Part shown: one piece after another, positions 12,316 through 19,732 of the stretch
Position numbering within the stretch: position 1 is the stretch's first letter
How the letters are laid out: each line of letters starts with the position of its first letter
NCBI RefSeq assembly: GCF_003696205.1
Contig: NZ_RFFI01000014.1
Span: 1 to 48,475, forward strand
From: Cellulomonas triticagri
Lineage (GTDB): Bacteria; Actinomycetota; Actinomycetes; Actinomycetales; Cellulomonadaceae
DNA: 48,475 nt
Reading direction: 5' to 3'
Translations under genes and position numbers: made by a program
Notes under the pieces: model-generated
Seen by the model: the letters and a program-made list of their open reading frames with translations, nothing else
Told to the model about the DNA's origin: nothing
Databases searched by the model: none

Positions 12316-13752
12316 ATGCGTAGAGCGAAGATCGTCTGCACCATCGGCCCCGCCACGGAGTCCGCCGAGCAGATCCAGGCCCTTGTCGACGCCGGCATGG
12401 ACGTGGCGCGGCTGAACCGCAGCCACGGCGACACCGAGGTGCACGAGCGCGTGTACAACAACGTGCGCGCCGCCGCGAAGGCCTCCGGCCGCTCGGTCGC
12501 CGTGCTGGTCGACCTCCAGGGCCCCAAGATCCGCCTCGGCCGGTTCTCCGACACCGACTCCAAGCACTACCTCAACGAGGGTGACGTCTTCACGATCACC
12601 ACCGAGGACGTCCCGGGCACCAAGGAGCTCGTCTCCACCACCCACAAGGGCCTGCCCGACGACGCCCGCGTGGGCGACCCGCTGCTCATCGACGACGGCC
12701 GCGTGCTGGTCCGCGTCACCGCCGTCGAGGGCCCGCGCGTCATCACCCGCGTCGAGGTCGCCGGCCCCGTCTCGAACAACAAGGGCATCAACCTGCCCGG
12801 CGTCGCCGTCTCCGTCCCCGCCATGAGCGACAAGGACGAGGAGGACCTGCGCTGGGCCCTGCGCATCGGCGCGGACATCATCGCCCTGTCCTTCGTCCGC
12901 AACGCCGCCGACTACGACGACGTCCGCCGGATCATGGAGGAGGAGGGCCGGGTCGTCCCGGTCATCGCCAAGGTCGAGAAGCCGCAGGCCGTCGAGGCCC
13001 TGGCCGAGATCGTCGACGCGTTCGACGGCATCATGGTCGCCCGCGGCGACCTCGGCGTCGAGCTGCCGCTGGAGCAGGTGCCGCTCGTCCAGAAGCGCGC
13101 CGTCGAGATGGCCCGCCGCATGGCCAAGCCGGTCATCGTCGCCACCCAGGTGCTCGAGTCCATGACCAACTCCCCGCGCCCGACGCGCGCCGAGACCTCC
13201 GACTGCGCCAACGCGGTGCTCGACGGGGCCGACGCGGTCATGCTGTCCGGCGAGACCTCGGTCGGCGAGTACCCGATCGAGACCGTCCGCACCATGGCGC
13301 GCATCATCGAGGCCACCGAGGAGATGGGTCGCGAGCGCATCGCGCCCCTCGGCTCCACCCCGCACACCCGCGGTGGCGCCATCACCCGCGCGGCCGCCGA
13401 GATCGGCGACGCCCTGGGCGTGAAGTACCTCGTGACCTTCACGCAGTCCGGTGACTCGGCGCGTCGCATGTCGCGCCTGCGCTCGTCCATCCCGCTGCTG
13501 GCGTTCACCCCGCAGACCTCGGTCCGCAACACCCTGTCGCTGAGCTGGGGCGTGCAGACGTACGAGGTGCCGCAGGTCGAGCACACCGACGCGATGGTCC
13601 AGCAGGTGGAGTCCACCCTGCGCGCCCAGGGCCTGGCCGAGGTCGGCGACTACGTCGTCGTCGTCGCGGGCACCCCGGTCGGCGAGGTCGGCTCGACCAA
13701 CACGGTCGTCGTGCACAAGATCGGTGACGACGCCGCGGGCCGCGTCGCCTGA
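12316..13752 (+). CDS. pyk: Pyruvate kinase
   Basis: The protein is 478 residues and catalyses phosphoenolpyruvate plus ADP to pyruvate plus ATP in glycolysis. The start MRRAKIVCTIGPAT is the usual N-terminus. Motifs follow in order: LNRSHG, ILVDLQGPKIR-like VLVDLQGPKIRLGRF, the B-domain cap, the catalytic Lys in VIAKVEKPQAV, the metal site in VARGDLGVELP, ATQVLESM and MLSGETSVGEYP. The C-terminal alpha/beta regulatory domain is complete. The gene is transcribed alone between a leaderless promoter and a strong hairpin. Confidence 0.96.
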   Translation: MRRAKIVCTIGPATESAEQIQALVDAGMDVARLNRSHGDTEVHERVYNNVRAAAKASGRSVAVLVDLQGPKIRLGRFSDTDSKHYLNEGDVFTITTEDVPGTKELVSTTHKGLPDDARVGDPLLIDDGRVLVRVTAVEGPRVITRVEVAGPVSNNKGINLPGVAVSVPAMSDKDEEDLRWALRIGADIIALSFVRNAADYDDVRRIMEEEGRVVPVIAKVEKPQAVEALAEIVDAFDGIMVARGDLGVELPLEQVPLVQKRAVEMARRMAKPVIVATQVLESMTNSPRPTRAETSDCANAVLDGADAVMLSGETSVGEYPIETVRTMARIIEATEEMGRERIAPLGSTPHTRGGAITRAAAEIGDALGVKYLVTFTQSGDSARRMSRLRSSIPLLAFTPQTSVRNTLSLSWGVQTYEVPQVEHTDAMVQQVESTLRAQGLAEVGDYVVVVAGTPVGEVGSTNTVVVHKIGDDAAGRVA

Positions 13753-13769
13753 CGCACCGCAGCACCCGT

Positions 13770-13806
13770 CGAGGGGCCCCGCAGCCACGTGCTGCGGGGC
13801 CCCTCG
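13770..13806. terminator. Strong hairpin between pyk and the SHOCT gene
   Basis: The 16-bp arms 13770-13785 and 13791-13806 are perfectly complementary, with a 5-base loop. The hairpin lies between two convergent genes and can serve both strands. Confidence 0.8.
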
Positions 13807-13824
13807 CGTGTGCGGGACCGGGGT

Positions 13825-14205
13825 TCAGCCCGCCAGAGCGCGCTGCTTGAGCGTGCCGAACTCGTCAGCGCTGATCGCACCCGAGTCGAGGAGCGCCTTC
13901 GCGCGGGCGATCTCGTCGGCGGGGGAGCGCCCCGCCGTCTCGCGGATGTACTCCTCGGTCCGCTCGCGGGCCTGCTCCCGCGCCGTCGCGTGCCGGGCGG
14001 TCATGCCGCGGCCGCGTGCGATGACGTACACCAGGATCGACAGGTAGGGCAGCACGATCAGCGCGACGATCCACGCCGCCTTCGCCCACCCGCCGAGCCG
14101 CGTGTCGCGGAACAGGTCGCCGCACACGTGCCACAGCAGCACCAGGTACGTGAGGAACACGAACCACCACACCATCAGACCGAACCAGTCCCAGAACGAG
14201 TCCAC
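13825..14205 (-). CDS. SHOCT-domain membrane protein with PLDc_N-like N-terminus
   Basis: The protein is 126 residues. The GTG at 14205 is preceded by GGAGGTGGAG with close spacing, which fixes the start. Residues 8-28 and 40-63 are two hydrophobic helices, with a VCGDLFRDTRLGGWAKAAW segment between them as in PLDc_N (cardiolipin synthase N-terminal type) domains. Residues about 97-123 form a SHOCT module with the pattern Ile-Ala-Arg-Ala-Lys-x-Leu-x-Asp-x-Gly-x-Ile-x-x-x-Glu-Phe. This pairing is common in actinobacteria and its function is unknown. It is convergent with pyk. Confidence 0.85.
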   Translation of the reverse strand: MDSFWDWFGLMVWWFVFLTYLVLLWHVCGDLFRDTRLGGWAKAAWIVALIVLPYLSILVYVIARGRGMTARHATAREQARERTEEYIRETAGRSPADEIARAKALLDSGAISADEFGTLKQRALAG

Positions 14206-14383
14206 GGCTCCACCTCCGCGCGCGGCCGGCGCGGTCGCCGGCTGCTGACCACGGTCCTCGCCCGCGGGCCCCGTGCCCTCATCCGCACGGAGTGAGCGCG
14301 TCGCCCCTCGCGCGTGCGGGGCCGCGCACGCCTGGGACCGACGGCCCTGGTGCGTGCCGGGGCGTGGTGGTTGCGTGGGCGGC

Positions 14384-15022
14384 ATGGCGCGGACGGGTCG
14401 GGTTCTGGTCGGTGCGGCGGTCGCCGCCGCGGGTGGACTGGTGCTGCGCGACGCCGCGCTGCACCTCGGGGCGACGCAGGTCGAGCGCTCCGTGGCGCTG
14501 CCCGGTGACGGGCTGCTGCCGGACGCGCACGTGCAGGCGACCCGGGGCATCACCATCCCCGTGGAGCCCGCCGCGGTGTGGCCGTGGCTGGTGCAGATCG
14601 GCTGGCAGCGCGGCGGGTTCTACTCCTACGACGCGCTGGAGAACCTCGTCGGCCTCGACATCCGCTCCGCCGACGAGGTCGTGCCCGCCTGGCAGCACCT
14701 CGCGCTGGGCGACCACGTGCACCTGGCCCCGGAGGTCGCGCTGGAGGTGGTCGTGCTCGAGCCCGCGCAGGCGCTCGTGATCGCCGCGACCACGCCGCCG
14801 GGGGAGAACGGCCCCGCGCCCTACGACTGCACGTGGGCGTTCGTGCTGCGGTCCGGTCCCGACGTGGGCACGACCCGCCTCGTGACCCGGGAGCGGTACG
14901 TCTCGCGTGGCCCGGGCGGGCGCGCGCTGATCGAGGCGGTGTCGGCCGTCAGCACGCTCATGAGCGAGCGGATGCTCCGCGGCATCCGCGACCGGGCTGC
15001 AGGTCAGGCGCGCGACGCCTAG
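14384..15022 (+). CDS. SRPBCC-family (START/polyketide cyclase fold) protein
   Basis: The protein is 212 residues. An Ala/Gly/Val-rich hydrophobic segment at residues 6-23 suggests a membrane anchor or signal. The rest resembles the SRPBCC ligand-binding fold, with ITIPVEPAAVWPWLVQIGW at the start of the domain, then GGFYSYDALENLVGLDIRSADEVVPAWQ, and a long C-terminal helix. Proteins with this segment are annotated as SRPBCC family members in actinobacteria; the ligand is unknown. The ATG at 14384 has no clear Shine-Dalgarno sequence. An upstream in-frame ATG at 14273 would add 37 Arg/Pro-rich residues and is less likely. The stop codon is shared with the promoter of the next gene. Confidence 0.75.
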   Translation: MARTGRVLVGAAVAAAGGLVLRDAALHLGATQVERSVALPGDGLLPDAHVQATRGITIPVEPAAVWPWLVQIGWQRGGFYSYDALENLVGLDIRSADEVVPAWQHLALGDHVHLAPEVALEVVVLEPAQALVIAATTPPGENGPAPYDCTWAFVLRSGPDVGTTRLVTRERYVSRGPGGRALIEAVSAVSTLMSERMLRGIRDRAAGQARDA

Positions 15023-15025
15023 CGT
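15020..15025 (+). promoter_or_regulatory. -10 element of the leaderless DinB-like gene
   Basis: TAGCGT ends 7 bases before the ATG at 15033. Its first three bases are the TAG stop codon of the upstream gene. Confidence 0.55.
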
Positions 15026-15032
15026 GGAGGGC

Positions 15033-15539
15033 ATGAACGGCATCGACGTGCTGACCGAGGGCTTCGGCCGCCTGGACGACCTGGTGGCGACTGCGACGTC
15101 CGACCTCACCGAGGACCAGCTCGCGGAGCGGGTCGGACCGGAGGCGAACACGGTCGCGTGGCTGGTGTGGCACCTCGCGCGGGAGCAGGACGCGCAGGTC
15201 GCCGCGCTCGGCGGGACCGAGGAGGTGTGGACGGCGGACGGCTGGGCGGAGAAGCTCGCGCTGCCGCTGGACCCGTCCGACAACGGCTACGGGAACACCC
15301 CGGAGCAGGTCGCCCAGGTCCGGGCCTCGGCGGACCTGCTCGTCGGCTACGCCCGCGCCTCCACCGCGGCGTCGCTCGCGTACCTGCGCGGCCTGTCGGA
15401 CGCCGATCTGGACGACGTCGTGGACCCCGGCTGGGACCCGCCCGTCACGCGCGGCGTGCGGCTGCTGAGCGTCCTCGACGACGCCGTGCAGCACGCCGGT
15501 CAGGCGGCGTTCGTGCGCGGCCTGCTGCTCGACCGCTGA
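15033..15539 (+). CDS. DinB-like (DUF664) putative metal-dependent enzyme
   Basis: The protein is 168 residues. It has the four-helix DinB/YfiT-like pattern: His47 in WLVWHLAREQD at the second helix and His154 in VLDDAVQHAGQA near the C-terminus, the usual metal ligands of the fold. Actinobacterial DUF664 members are often called mycothiol-dependent maleylpyruvate isomerase-like or mycothiol transferase-like proteins, but the substrate cannot be read from sequence. An ATG at 15024 is in frame but would lie within the promoter spacing, so 15033 is preferred. Confidence 0.85.
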   Translation: MNGIDVLTEGFGRLDDLVATATSDLTEDQLAERVGPEANTVAWLVWHLAREQDAQVAALGGTEEVWTADGWAEKLALPLDPSDNGYGNTPEQVAQVRASADLLVGYARASTAASLAYLRGLSDADLDDVVDPGWDPPVTRGVRLLSVLDDAVQHAGQAAFVRGLLLDR

Positions 15540-15556
15540 GCCCCGGACCGTCCGGC

Positions 15557-16174
15557 GTGCGGGTCGAACCCGTCAGCCCCGCCGTGGTGCGGGACCGGCT
15601 GGTCGAGCGGGTGCTCGCCGCGGGACCGCGGCCCCGGGTGCTGCTCGACGGCTGGGCCACCGCCGACCCCGAGGCGCTGGCGACGTCCCTGGTCGAGCCG
15701 CTGCGCGCCGAGGGGCGCCCCGCCGTCGTCGTCCGGGCGGCGGACTTCCTGCGTCCGGGCGGCGTGCGGTTCGAGTACGGGCGCGAGGACCCCGATGCGC
15801 TGCTCGACCTCGCCCTCGACACCGGCGCGCTCATCCGCGAGGTCCTCGACCCGTGGGAGTCCGGGACGGCGTACCTCCCCGCCCTCTGGGACGCCGAGCA
15901 CGACCGGTCCGCCCGGCGGCGCACCGAGCCCGTCCCTGACGGCGGCGTGCTGCTGCTCGCCGGGGAGCTGCTGCTCGGCCGGTGGCTGCCCGCCGACCTC
16001 ACGGTGCACCTCGCGCTGCGCCCCGACACGCTCGCCCGGCGCTGGGGAGACGCGGGGCGGTGGCGGCTGCCGGCGGACGCCCGGTACCGCGACGAGGCCG
16101 ACCCCGAGGGCACGGCCGACGTGGTCGTGCGCCTCGACCACGCCGACCGGCCGGGCTGGGTCGTGTCCCGCTGA
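15557..16174 (+). CDS. Uridine kinase-like protein lacking a canonical P-loop
   Basis: The protein is 205 residues from a GTG start chosen as the first one after the DinB-like gene; no clear ribosome binding site is seen. The overall order resembles nucleoside kinases of the P-loop fold: an N-terminal strand VLLDG, a substrate-like segment DFLRPGGVRFEYGREDPDA, a middle strand VLLLAGELLL and a C-terminal Arg-rich LID-like segment. The loop after VLLDG reads WATADPEALATSL, where a Walker A motif would need Gly-x4-Gly-Lys-Ser/Thr. It may be a non-catalytic relative or use another binding mode. Assignment to this fold is by pattern only. Confidence 0.6.
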   Translation: MRVEPVSPAVVRDRLVERVLAAGPRPRVLLDGWATADPEALATSLVEPLRAEGRPAVVVRAADFLRPGGVRFEYGREDPDALLDLALDTGALIREVLDPWESGTAYLPALWDAEHDRSARRRTEPVPDGGVLLLAGELLLGRWLPADLTVHLALRPDTLARRWGDAGRWRLPADARYRDEADPEGTADVVVRLDHADRPGWVVSR

Positions 16175-16348
16175 CCCGGTCGCGGCGTGCGTGGGGGGAG
16201 GGCGGCGCGCCCCTCGCGCGGTGGACGGGCAGGCAGCGGCCGTGCCGGCCGGGTGGTGCCACGTCGCGGCGCTGGTCACCCTGCTCCTGCGGGTGCATGC
16301 TGGACGGGTCGCGCGCACGGGTGCCGCGACGGGACCGGGAGGCGGACG

Positions 16349-17329
16349 ATGGCGGCGGCGACCGAGCGACGGGGCAGGGACGACGGGGCCCGTGGTGGAG
16401 CGACCGGCGCGACCACGCCCGAGTTCGACGCGTTCGGCCCGTGGGTCGACCCCGTGCGCGAGCCGGACGACGTGCCGCCGCTGTACCGGGACCACCCCGT
16501 CGACCTGGCATCGAGCCGTCTCGTCCTCAAGGTGCCGCGCGACATCCTGCGCCGGGACGCCACCCCGGACATGGACCTCTACGACCACCTGCTCGTCCTC
16601 GGCCCCGACCGGCTCACCGTCCTCAGCCGCCGCACGGGGCCGGTCGCGCGCGGGTACGACGTCCGGGAGGTCCCGTACGACCGGGTCGCGGCCGTGCGCA
16701 CCAGCGTCGAGCTGCTGGACGGGCGCCTCGACGTCCTCCCGCTCACCGGTGAGGCGCTGACGATCCGGTTCAGCGGGTCCTCGGCGGACGTGGTCGCCGG
16801 GTTCGTCGACCTGCTGCGGGTGCTCGCCTGGCCGGTCCCGACCTCCGGCGACCCCGCACCCCGCGACCCGACCCTGCGGCACCGCGCCCTCGGCCGCCTC
16901 GACCGACGGGCGCTCGGCGAGAAGGAGATCGGCCTGGTCTCCGCCTACCGGGAGGTCGCCGACCACGAGCCCGGCCTGCGGGCCCTCGCGGCGCACCCCC
17001 GCGCCGTCGTCGTGCCCGGCGGGGGCGCGCTCGCCCGCGTGGCGCACCTGCTGCGCCCGATGACCGTGCACGCCGCGATCGTCGCCTCCGACGGGCGCGA
17101 GCTGCAGGTGTTCGGGCGCCGCGCCTGGCTCGCCCGGGGGCGGACCCCGGTGCACTCCGAGAGCCGCCTCGTGCTGCCGCTCGACCGGCTCACCACCGCG
17201 ACCGCGACCCCGCACCCGGCGTACCCGGACGTCACCGTGGTCACGCTGCGTGCCGCGGACGCGACGTTCGACCTCCCGGTCCCGGCCGGTGCGGCGGCGG
17301 CCGAGATCCTGGCGACGCTCGCCCGCTGA
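16349..17329 (+). CDS. Conserved hypothetical protein, PH-like features
   Basis: The protein is 326 residues. The ATG at 16349 has GGGAGG 6 bases upstream, which fixes the start. A disordered Arg/Gly/Ala-rich N-terminus of about 30 residues leads into a beta-rich region (about 50-160) and a second beta-rich region toward the C-terminus. Neither contains a catalytic motif. There is no signal peptide or membrane helix. The alternating short strands resemble PH-like domains, but this is a weak impression and no family is recognised. Neighbours give no functional hint. Confidence 0.65.
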   Translation: MAAATERRGRDDGARGGATGATTPEFDAFGPWVDPVREPDDVPPLYRDHPVDLASSRLVLKVPRDILRRDATPDMDLYDHLLVLGPDRLTVLSRRTGPVARGYDVREVPYDRVAAVRTSVELLDGRLDVLPLTGEALTIRFSGSSADVVAGFVDLLRVLAWPVPTSGDPAPRDPTLRHRALGRLDRRALGEKEIGLVSAYREVADHEPGLRALAAHPRAVVVPGGGALARVAHLLRPMTVHAAIVASDGRELQVFGRRAWLARGRTPVHSESRLVLPLDRLTTATATPHPAYPDVTVVTLRAADATFDLPVPAGAAAAEILATLAR

Positions 17330-17365
17330 CCGGACGCGCCCCGGACGCCGGGCGGGCGCCCCGGG

Positions 17366-17584
17366 TCAGCGGCCGTCCGCCCAGCGCAGCACCCGCAGCG
17401 CCCACGCTCCACCCGCCCAGAGCCCGTCCGGGTCGCGCGCGGCCAGCAGGCGGGCACCCCAGCCCTCGTGCGCCACGCGGGTACGCTCGGCGGCGACCTC
17501 GTCGGCGGGTGCGTCGGCGAGGTCGCGCAGGGTCTGCCAGCGGATCGCCGGGTCCCCGTCGAGCAGCCACGCGACGACGTCCAC
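17366..17584 (-). pseudogene. Truncated squalene-cyclase-like protein, relic
   Basis: The frame encodes 72 residues from a GTG. It starts like the N-terminus of a widespread actinobacterial squalene cyclase/prenyltransferase-like protein (MDVVAWLLDGDPAIRWQTLR, then a segment ending EGWGARLLAARDPDGLWAGG). In full-length relatives the alpha-alpha barrel continues for more than 200 residues after this point. Here the match ends within a few residues of WAGGAW and the frame stops. It looks like the remnant left by a deletion. A short functional peptide cannot be excluded. Family assignment is from memory of the N-terminal pattern. Confidence 0.6.
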
Positions 17585-17601
17585 GCCGCCCAGGCTCGGC
17601 C

Positions 17602-17607
17602 TACCCT
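17602..17607 (+). promoter_or_regulatory. Candidate -10 element upstream of the M23 peptidase
   Basis: TACCCT ends 6 bases before an in-frame GTG at 17614. A rightward transcript could be leaderless from 17614, or carry a short leader to the Shine-Dalgarno-preceded GTG at 17653. The opposite strand has GGCCTA overlapping it, a possible weak promoter for the relic gene. Confidence 0.35.
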
Positions 17608-17652
17608 GGCCGCGTGGCGCGGGCTCGCGAGGATCACGGACGGGAGGGGCCG

Positions 17653-18270
17653 GTGGACGACGCCCTGGACCTGCGGTACCCGTTCGACGGCCGGTGGCAG
17701 GTGCGCAACAGCCCGGCGGACCGGGTGCCGAGCCACGGCACCGGGGTCCTGGCGAGCGCGTACGCGATCGACTTCGTCCCCGTGGACGCCGCCGGGCGCT
17801 CGGGGTGGGTCACCGTCGCGACACTGTTCCTGGCGGAGCCGCCCGAGCGGTTCGTGGGCTTCGGTCGGCCGGTGCTCGCACCGCTGGCCGGTGTGGTGCT
17901 CGCGACGCGGGACGCGGTGCCGGACCACGCCGCGCGCCGCGGACTGCTCTCGTTGGCCGACGCGCTCGGTCAGCGGCGGCGGCTGGCCGGGGGGTGGCAG
18001 GCGCTGGCGGGCAACCACGTGCTCCTCGGCCACGACGGTGTGGTCGTCGCGCTGTGCCACCTCCAGCGCGGCAGCGTGTCCGTCCGGCCGGGGCAGGTCG
18101 TCGCGGCGGGGGACGTCGTGGGCCGGTGCGGGTGCTCGGGCAACAGCACCGAGCCGCACCTGCACCTGCAGGCCCTGGACGACCCGGACCCCGCGCGGGC
18201 GCGGGCGGTGCCGGTCACGTTCGGCGGTCGGCTGCCGCGCGGCGGCGAGGTCGTGGAACCCGCGCCCTGA
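17653..18270 (+). CDS. M23-family metallopeptidase (LytM-like)
   Basis: The protein is 205 residues. The catalytic pattern of M23 peptidases is visible: His28 and Asp40 in SHGTGVLASAYAIDF, His136 in VALCHLQ, and the His-x-His pair 169/171 in EPHLHLQ. The glycine-rich turn GDVVGRCGCSGNS before the last motif is also typical. These enzymes cut glycine-containing or peptide crosslinks in peptidoglycan, but no signal peptide is seen, so the site of action is unclear. GTG 17653 has GGGAGGGG just upstream; GTG 17614 is an alternative leaderless start that would add 13 residues. Confidence 0.85.
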   Translation: MDDALDLRYPFDGRWQVRNSPADRVPSHGTGVLASAYAIDFVPVDAAGRSGWVTVATLFLAEPPERFVGFGRPVLAPLAGVVLATRDAVPDHAARRGLLSLADALGQRRRLAGGWQALAGNHVLLGHDGVVVALCHLQRGSVSVRPGQVVAAGDVVGRCGCSGNSTEPHLHLQALDDPDPARARAVPVTFGGRLPRGGEVVEPAP

Positions 18271-18273
18271 GCG

Positions 18274-19080
18274 TCAGGGGCGCCGGAACAGCCCCGCCCA
18301 CAGGAAGTCCTCGCCGAACGTCGGGACGTCGCCGTCGGTCGACGGGCGCATCCGCCGCAGGTCGACCTCGGTCAGCCACCCGAACGCCCGCCGCAGGTCG
18401 TCCGCCGCGTACGCGAGCCCGCCCCCGAGGTGGCCGTCCCGGTACAGGTCGAGGTCGTCGGCCTCGGTCCCGCTGCGCTCGTCGGCACCCTCGGCGGGGT
18501 CGTCCCCGGTCGCGAAGCACGCGAGCCCGAACCGGCCGCCGGGGCGCAGCGTCCGCTCCAGCAGCGCCCGGTAGGACACCCGGCGGTGCGGCGGCAGGTG
18601 GTGGAAGCAGCCCGAGTCGTAGACCAGGTCGTACGGCTCGGTGGGCGGCTGCCAGCGGAAGATGTCGGCGCGGGTGAACTGGACCTCCACCCCGGCGGCG
18701 GACGCGCGCTCGGCTCCCCACGCGACCGCGGTCGCGGACAGGTCGAGGGCGTCGACCTGGCAACCCTGCTGCGCGAGCCACACCGCGTTGCGACCGGGGC
18801 CGCAGCCGAGCTCCAGCACGCGGGCCCCCGGACCCAGCGGGAGCGTCCCCGCGGCGTGCCACGCGACCAGGCTCTCGTCCGGGGCCCAGCGGAAGAACGG
18901 CACCGGACGGTCCCGATCGGCGTAGAAGCCGTCCCAGAAGTCCGCGCCGCCGCGGTCGGACCACCGGTCGGCCCGCTCGGCGAACAGGTGGTCGAGCAGG
19001 GCGAGGACGTCGGTGACCGTGTGCACGGAGCGACCGCGACCGACAGGTGCGTCGGCGGGCTCCGGGGCATCGGGGAACAT
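18274..19080 (-). CDS. Class I SAM-dependent methyltransferase
   Basis: The protein is 268 residues. SAM-binding motif I is VLELGCGPGRNAVWLA (about 88-103), followed by motif II ending in Asp113 (VDALDLSATAV). YDLVYDSGCFHHLPPHRR matches motif IV/post-I of thiopurine and tellurite-resistance (TehB-like) methyltransferases. The N-terminal FWDGFYADRDRPVPFF segment, before the SAM fold, is typical of small-molecule methyltransferases. The substrate cannot be predicted. The gene is convergent with the M23 peptidase, with only 3 bases between stops. A GGAGG sits about 13 bases before the ATG, a long spacing. Confidence 0.85.
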   Translation of the reverse strand: MFPDAPEPADAPVGRGRSVHTVTDVLALLDHLFAERADRWSDRGGADFWDGFYADRDRPVPFFRWAPDESLVAWHAAGTLPLGPGARVLELGCGPGRNAVWLAQQGCQVDALDLSATAVAWGAERASAAGVEVQFTRADIFRWQPPTEPYDLVYDSGCFHHLPPHRRVSYRALLERTLRPGGRFGLACFATGDDPAEGADERSGTEADDLDLYRDGHLGGGLAYAADDLRRAFGWLTEVDLRRMRPSTDGDVPTFGEDFLWAGLFRRP

Positions 19081-19113
19081 GGCTGACCTGCACCTCCGTC
19101 GGCGGGAGCCTCC

Positions 19114-19119
19114 AGGCTA
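19114..19119 (-). promoter_or_regulatory. Candidate -10 element of the methyltransferase gene
   Basis: Read on the minus strand the hexamer is TAGCCT. Transcription would start near 19107 and give a leader of about 27 bases containing GGAGG. Confidence 0.4.
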
Positions 19120-19182
19120 GGGCCCCCGGCCCGGCGCCGGGCGGGACCTCTGGCCAGGGGCGCGGGGATCCCGGGAACGACG

Positions 19183-19212
19183 AAGGCCCCAGGTCCGGGG
19201 ACCTGGGGCCTT
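19183..19212 (-). terminator. Terminator of the tRNA Gly-Cys-Val cluster
   Basis: The 14-base arms 19183-19196 and 19199-19212 are perfect complements. On the minus strand the stem is followed by a T/C-rich tail. It starts 5 bases after the end of tRNA-Val. Confidence 0.8.
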
Positions 19213-19216
19213 GCTG

Positions 19217-19288
19217 TGGGCGATACTGGGATCGAACCAGTGACCTCTTCCGTGTCAGGGAAGCGCGCTACCGCTGCGCCAATCGCCC
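19217..19288 (-). tRNA. tRNA-Val(GAC)
   Basis: The 72-base cloverleaf on the minus strand has acceptor arms GGGCGAT/ATCGCCC and discriminator A. The anticodon stem CTTCC/GGAAG carries loop CTGACAC, and the T-arm includes GGTTCGATCCC. The anticodon GAC reads GUC and GUU. CCA is not encoded. It is last in the Gly-Cys-Val transcript. Confidence 0.95.
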
Positions 19289-19306
19289 GTGGTGCTACTT
19301 ACTACG

Positions 19307-19377
19307 AGGTGGAGACGGGATTCGAACCCGTGTATACGGCTTTGCAGGCCGCTGCCTCGCCTCTCGGCCACTCCACC
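19307..19377 (-). tRNA. tRNA-Cys(GCA)
   Basis: The 71-base cloverleaf on the minus strand has acceptor arms GGTGGAG/CTCCACC and the anticodon loop CTGCAAA. Discriminator U73 is a known identity element for tRNA-Cys. CCA is not encoded. Confidence 0.95.
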
Positions 19378-19434
19378 CTGAGACTTACGTCCGCAGCGAC
19401 CGAACTGACGGTCGGCCGGGAGTGTCTGCCTCCG

Positions 19435-19506
19435 AGCGGACGACGGGATTCGAACCCGCGACCCTCACCTTGGCAAGGTGATGCTCTACCACTGAGCCAC
19501 GTCCGC
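19435..19506 (-). tRNA. tRNA-Gly(GCC)
   Basis: The 72-base cloverleaf on the minus strand has acceptor arms GCGGACG/CGTCCGC and the anticodon stem-loop CACCTTGCCAAGGTG with anticodon GCC. It is first in the cluster. Confidence 0.95.
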
Positions 19507-19553
19507 ACGCCTTGTCCCACCGGTTCTCACCGGCGTTCCTTGGTGCGTCGAGA

Positions 19554-19584
19554 ACATTAGCCGACTTCCGAGGCGAGAGTCCAA
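19554..19584 (-). promoter_or_regulatory. Promoter of the tRNA cluster
   Basis: On the minus strand, TTGGAC (19584-19579) and TAATGT (19559-19554) are separated by 19 bases and lie 48 bases before tRNA-Gly. The TAATGT hexamer also precedes tRNA-Val(CAC). Confidence 0.6.
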
Positions 19585-19600
19585 TTGGCTCCCGGTGGGG

Positions 19601-19632
19601 GTGCGGACCCGCGTGATCACGCGGATCCGCAC
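19601..19632. promoter_or_regulatory. 32-bp near-perfect palindrome between tRNA cluster and pabB
   Basis: The sequence is symmetric about the centre GTGATCAC, with one imperfect pair out of 16 and no unpaired loop. It lies between divergent promoters, 17 bases upstream of the tRNA -35 box and about 90 bases before the pabB -10 box, so it does not terminate a gene. An operator for a dimeric regulator is the simplest reading. Confidence 0.5.
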
Positions 19633-19720
19633 CTCGTGACCGGCGTGCGTGCGGGGGTATCCGTGCAGATCAGCGGGTGTGACCTGCGCCGCACCGCACA
19701 TTCCCGGGAGCGGGCCTGGC

Positions 19721-19726
19721 TACCGT
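19721..19726 (+). promoter_or_regulatory. -10 element of a leaderless pabBC transcript
   Basis: TACCGT ends 6 bases before the GTG at 19733. Confidence 0.5.
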
Positions 19727-19732
19727 GGGCGG

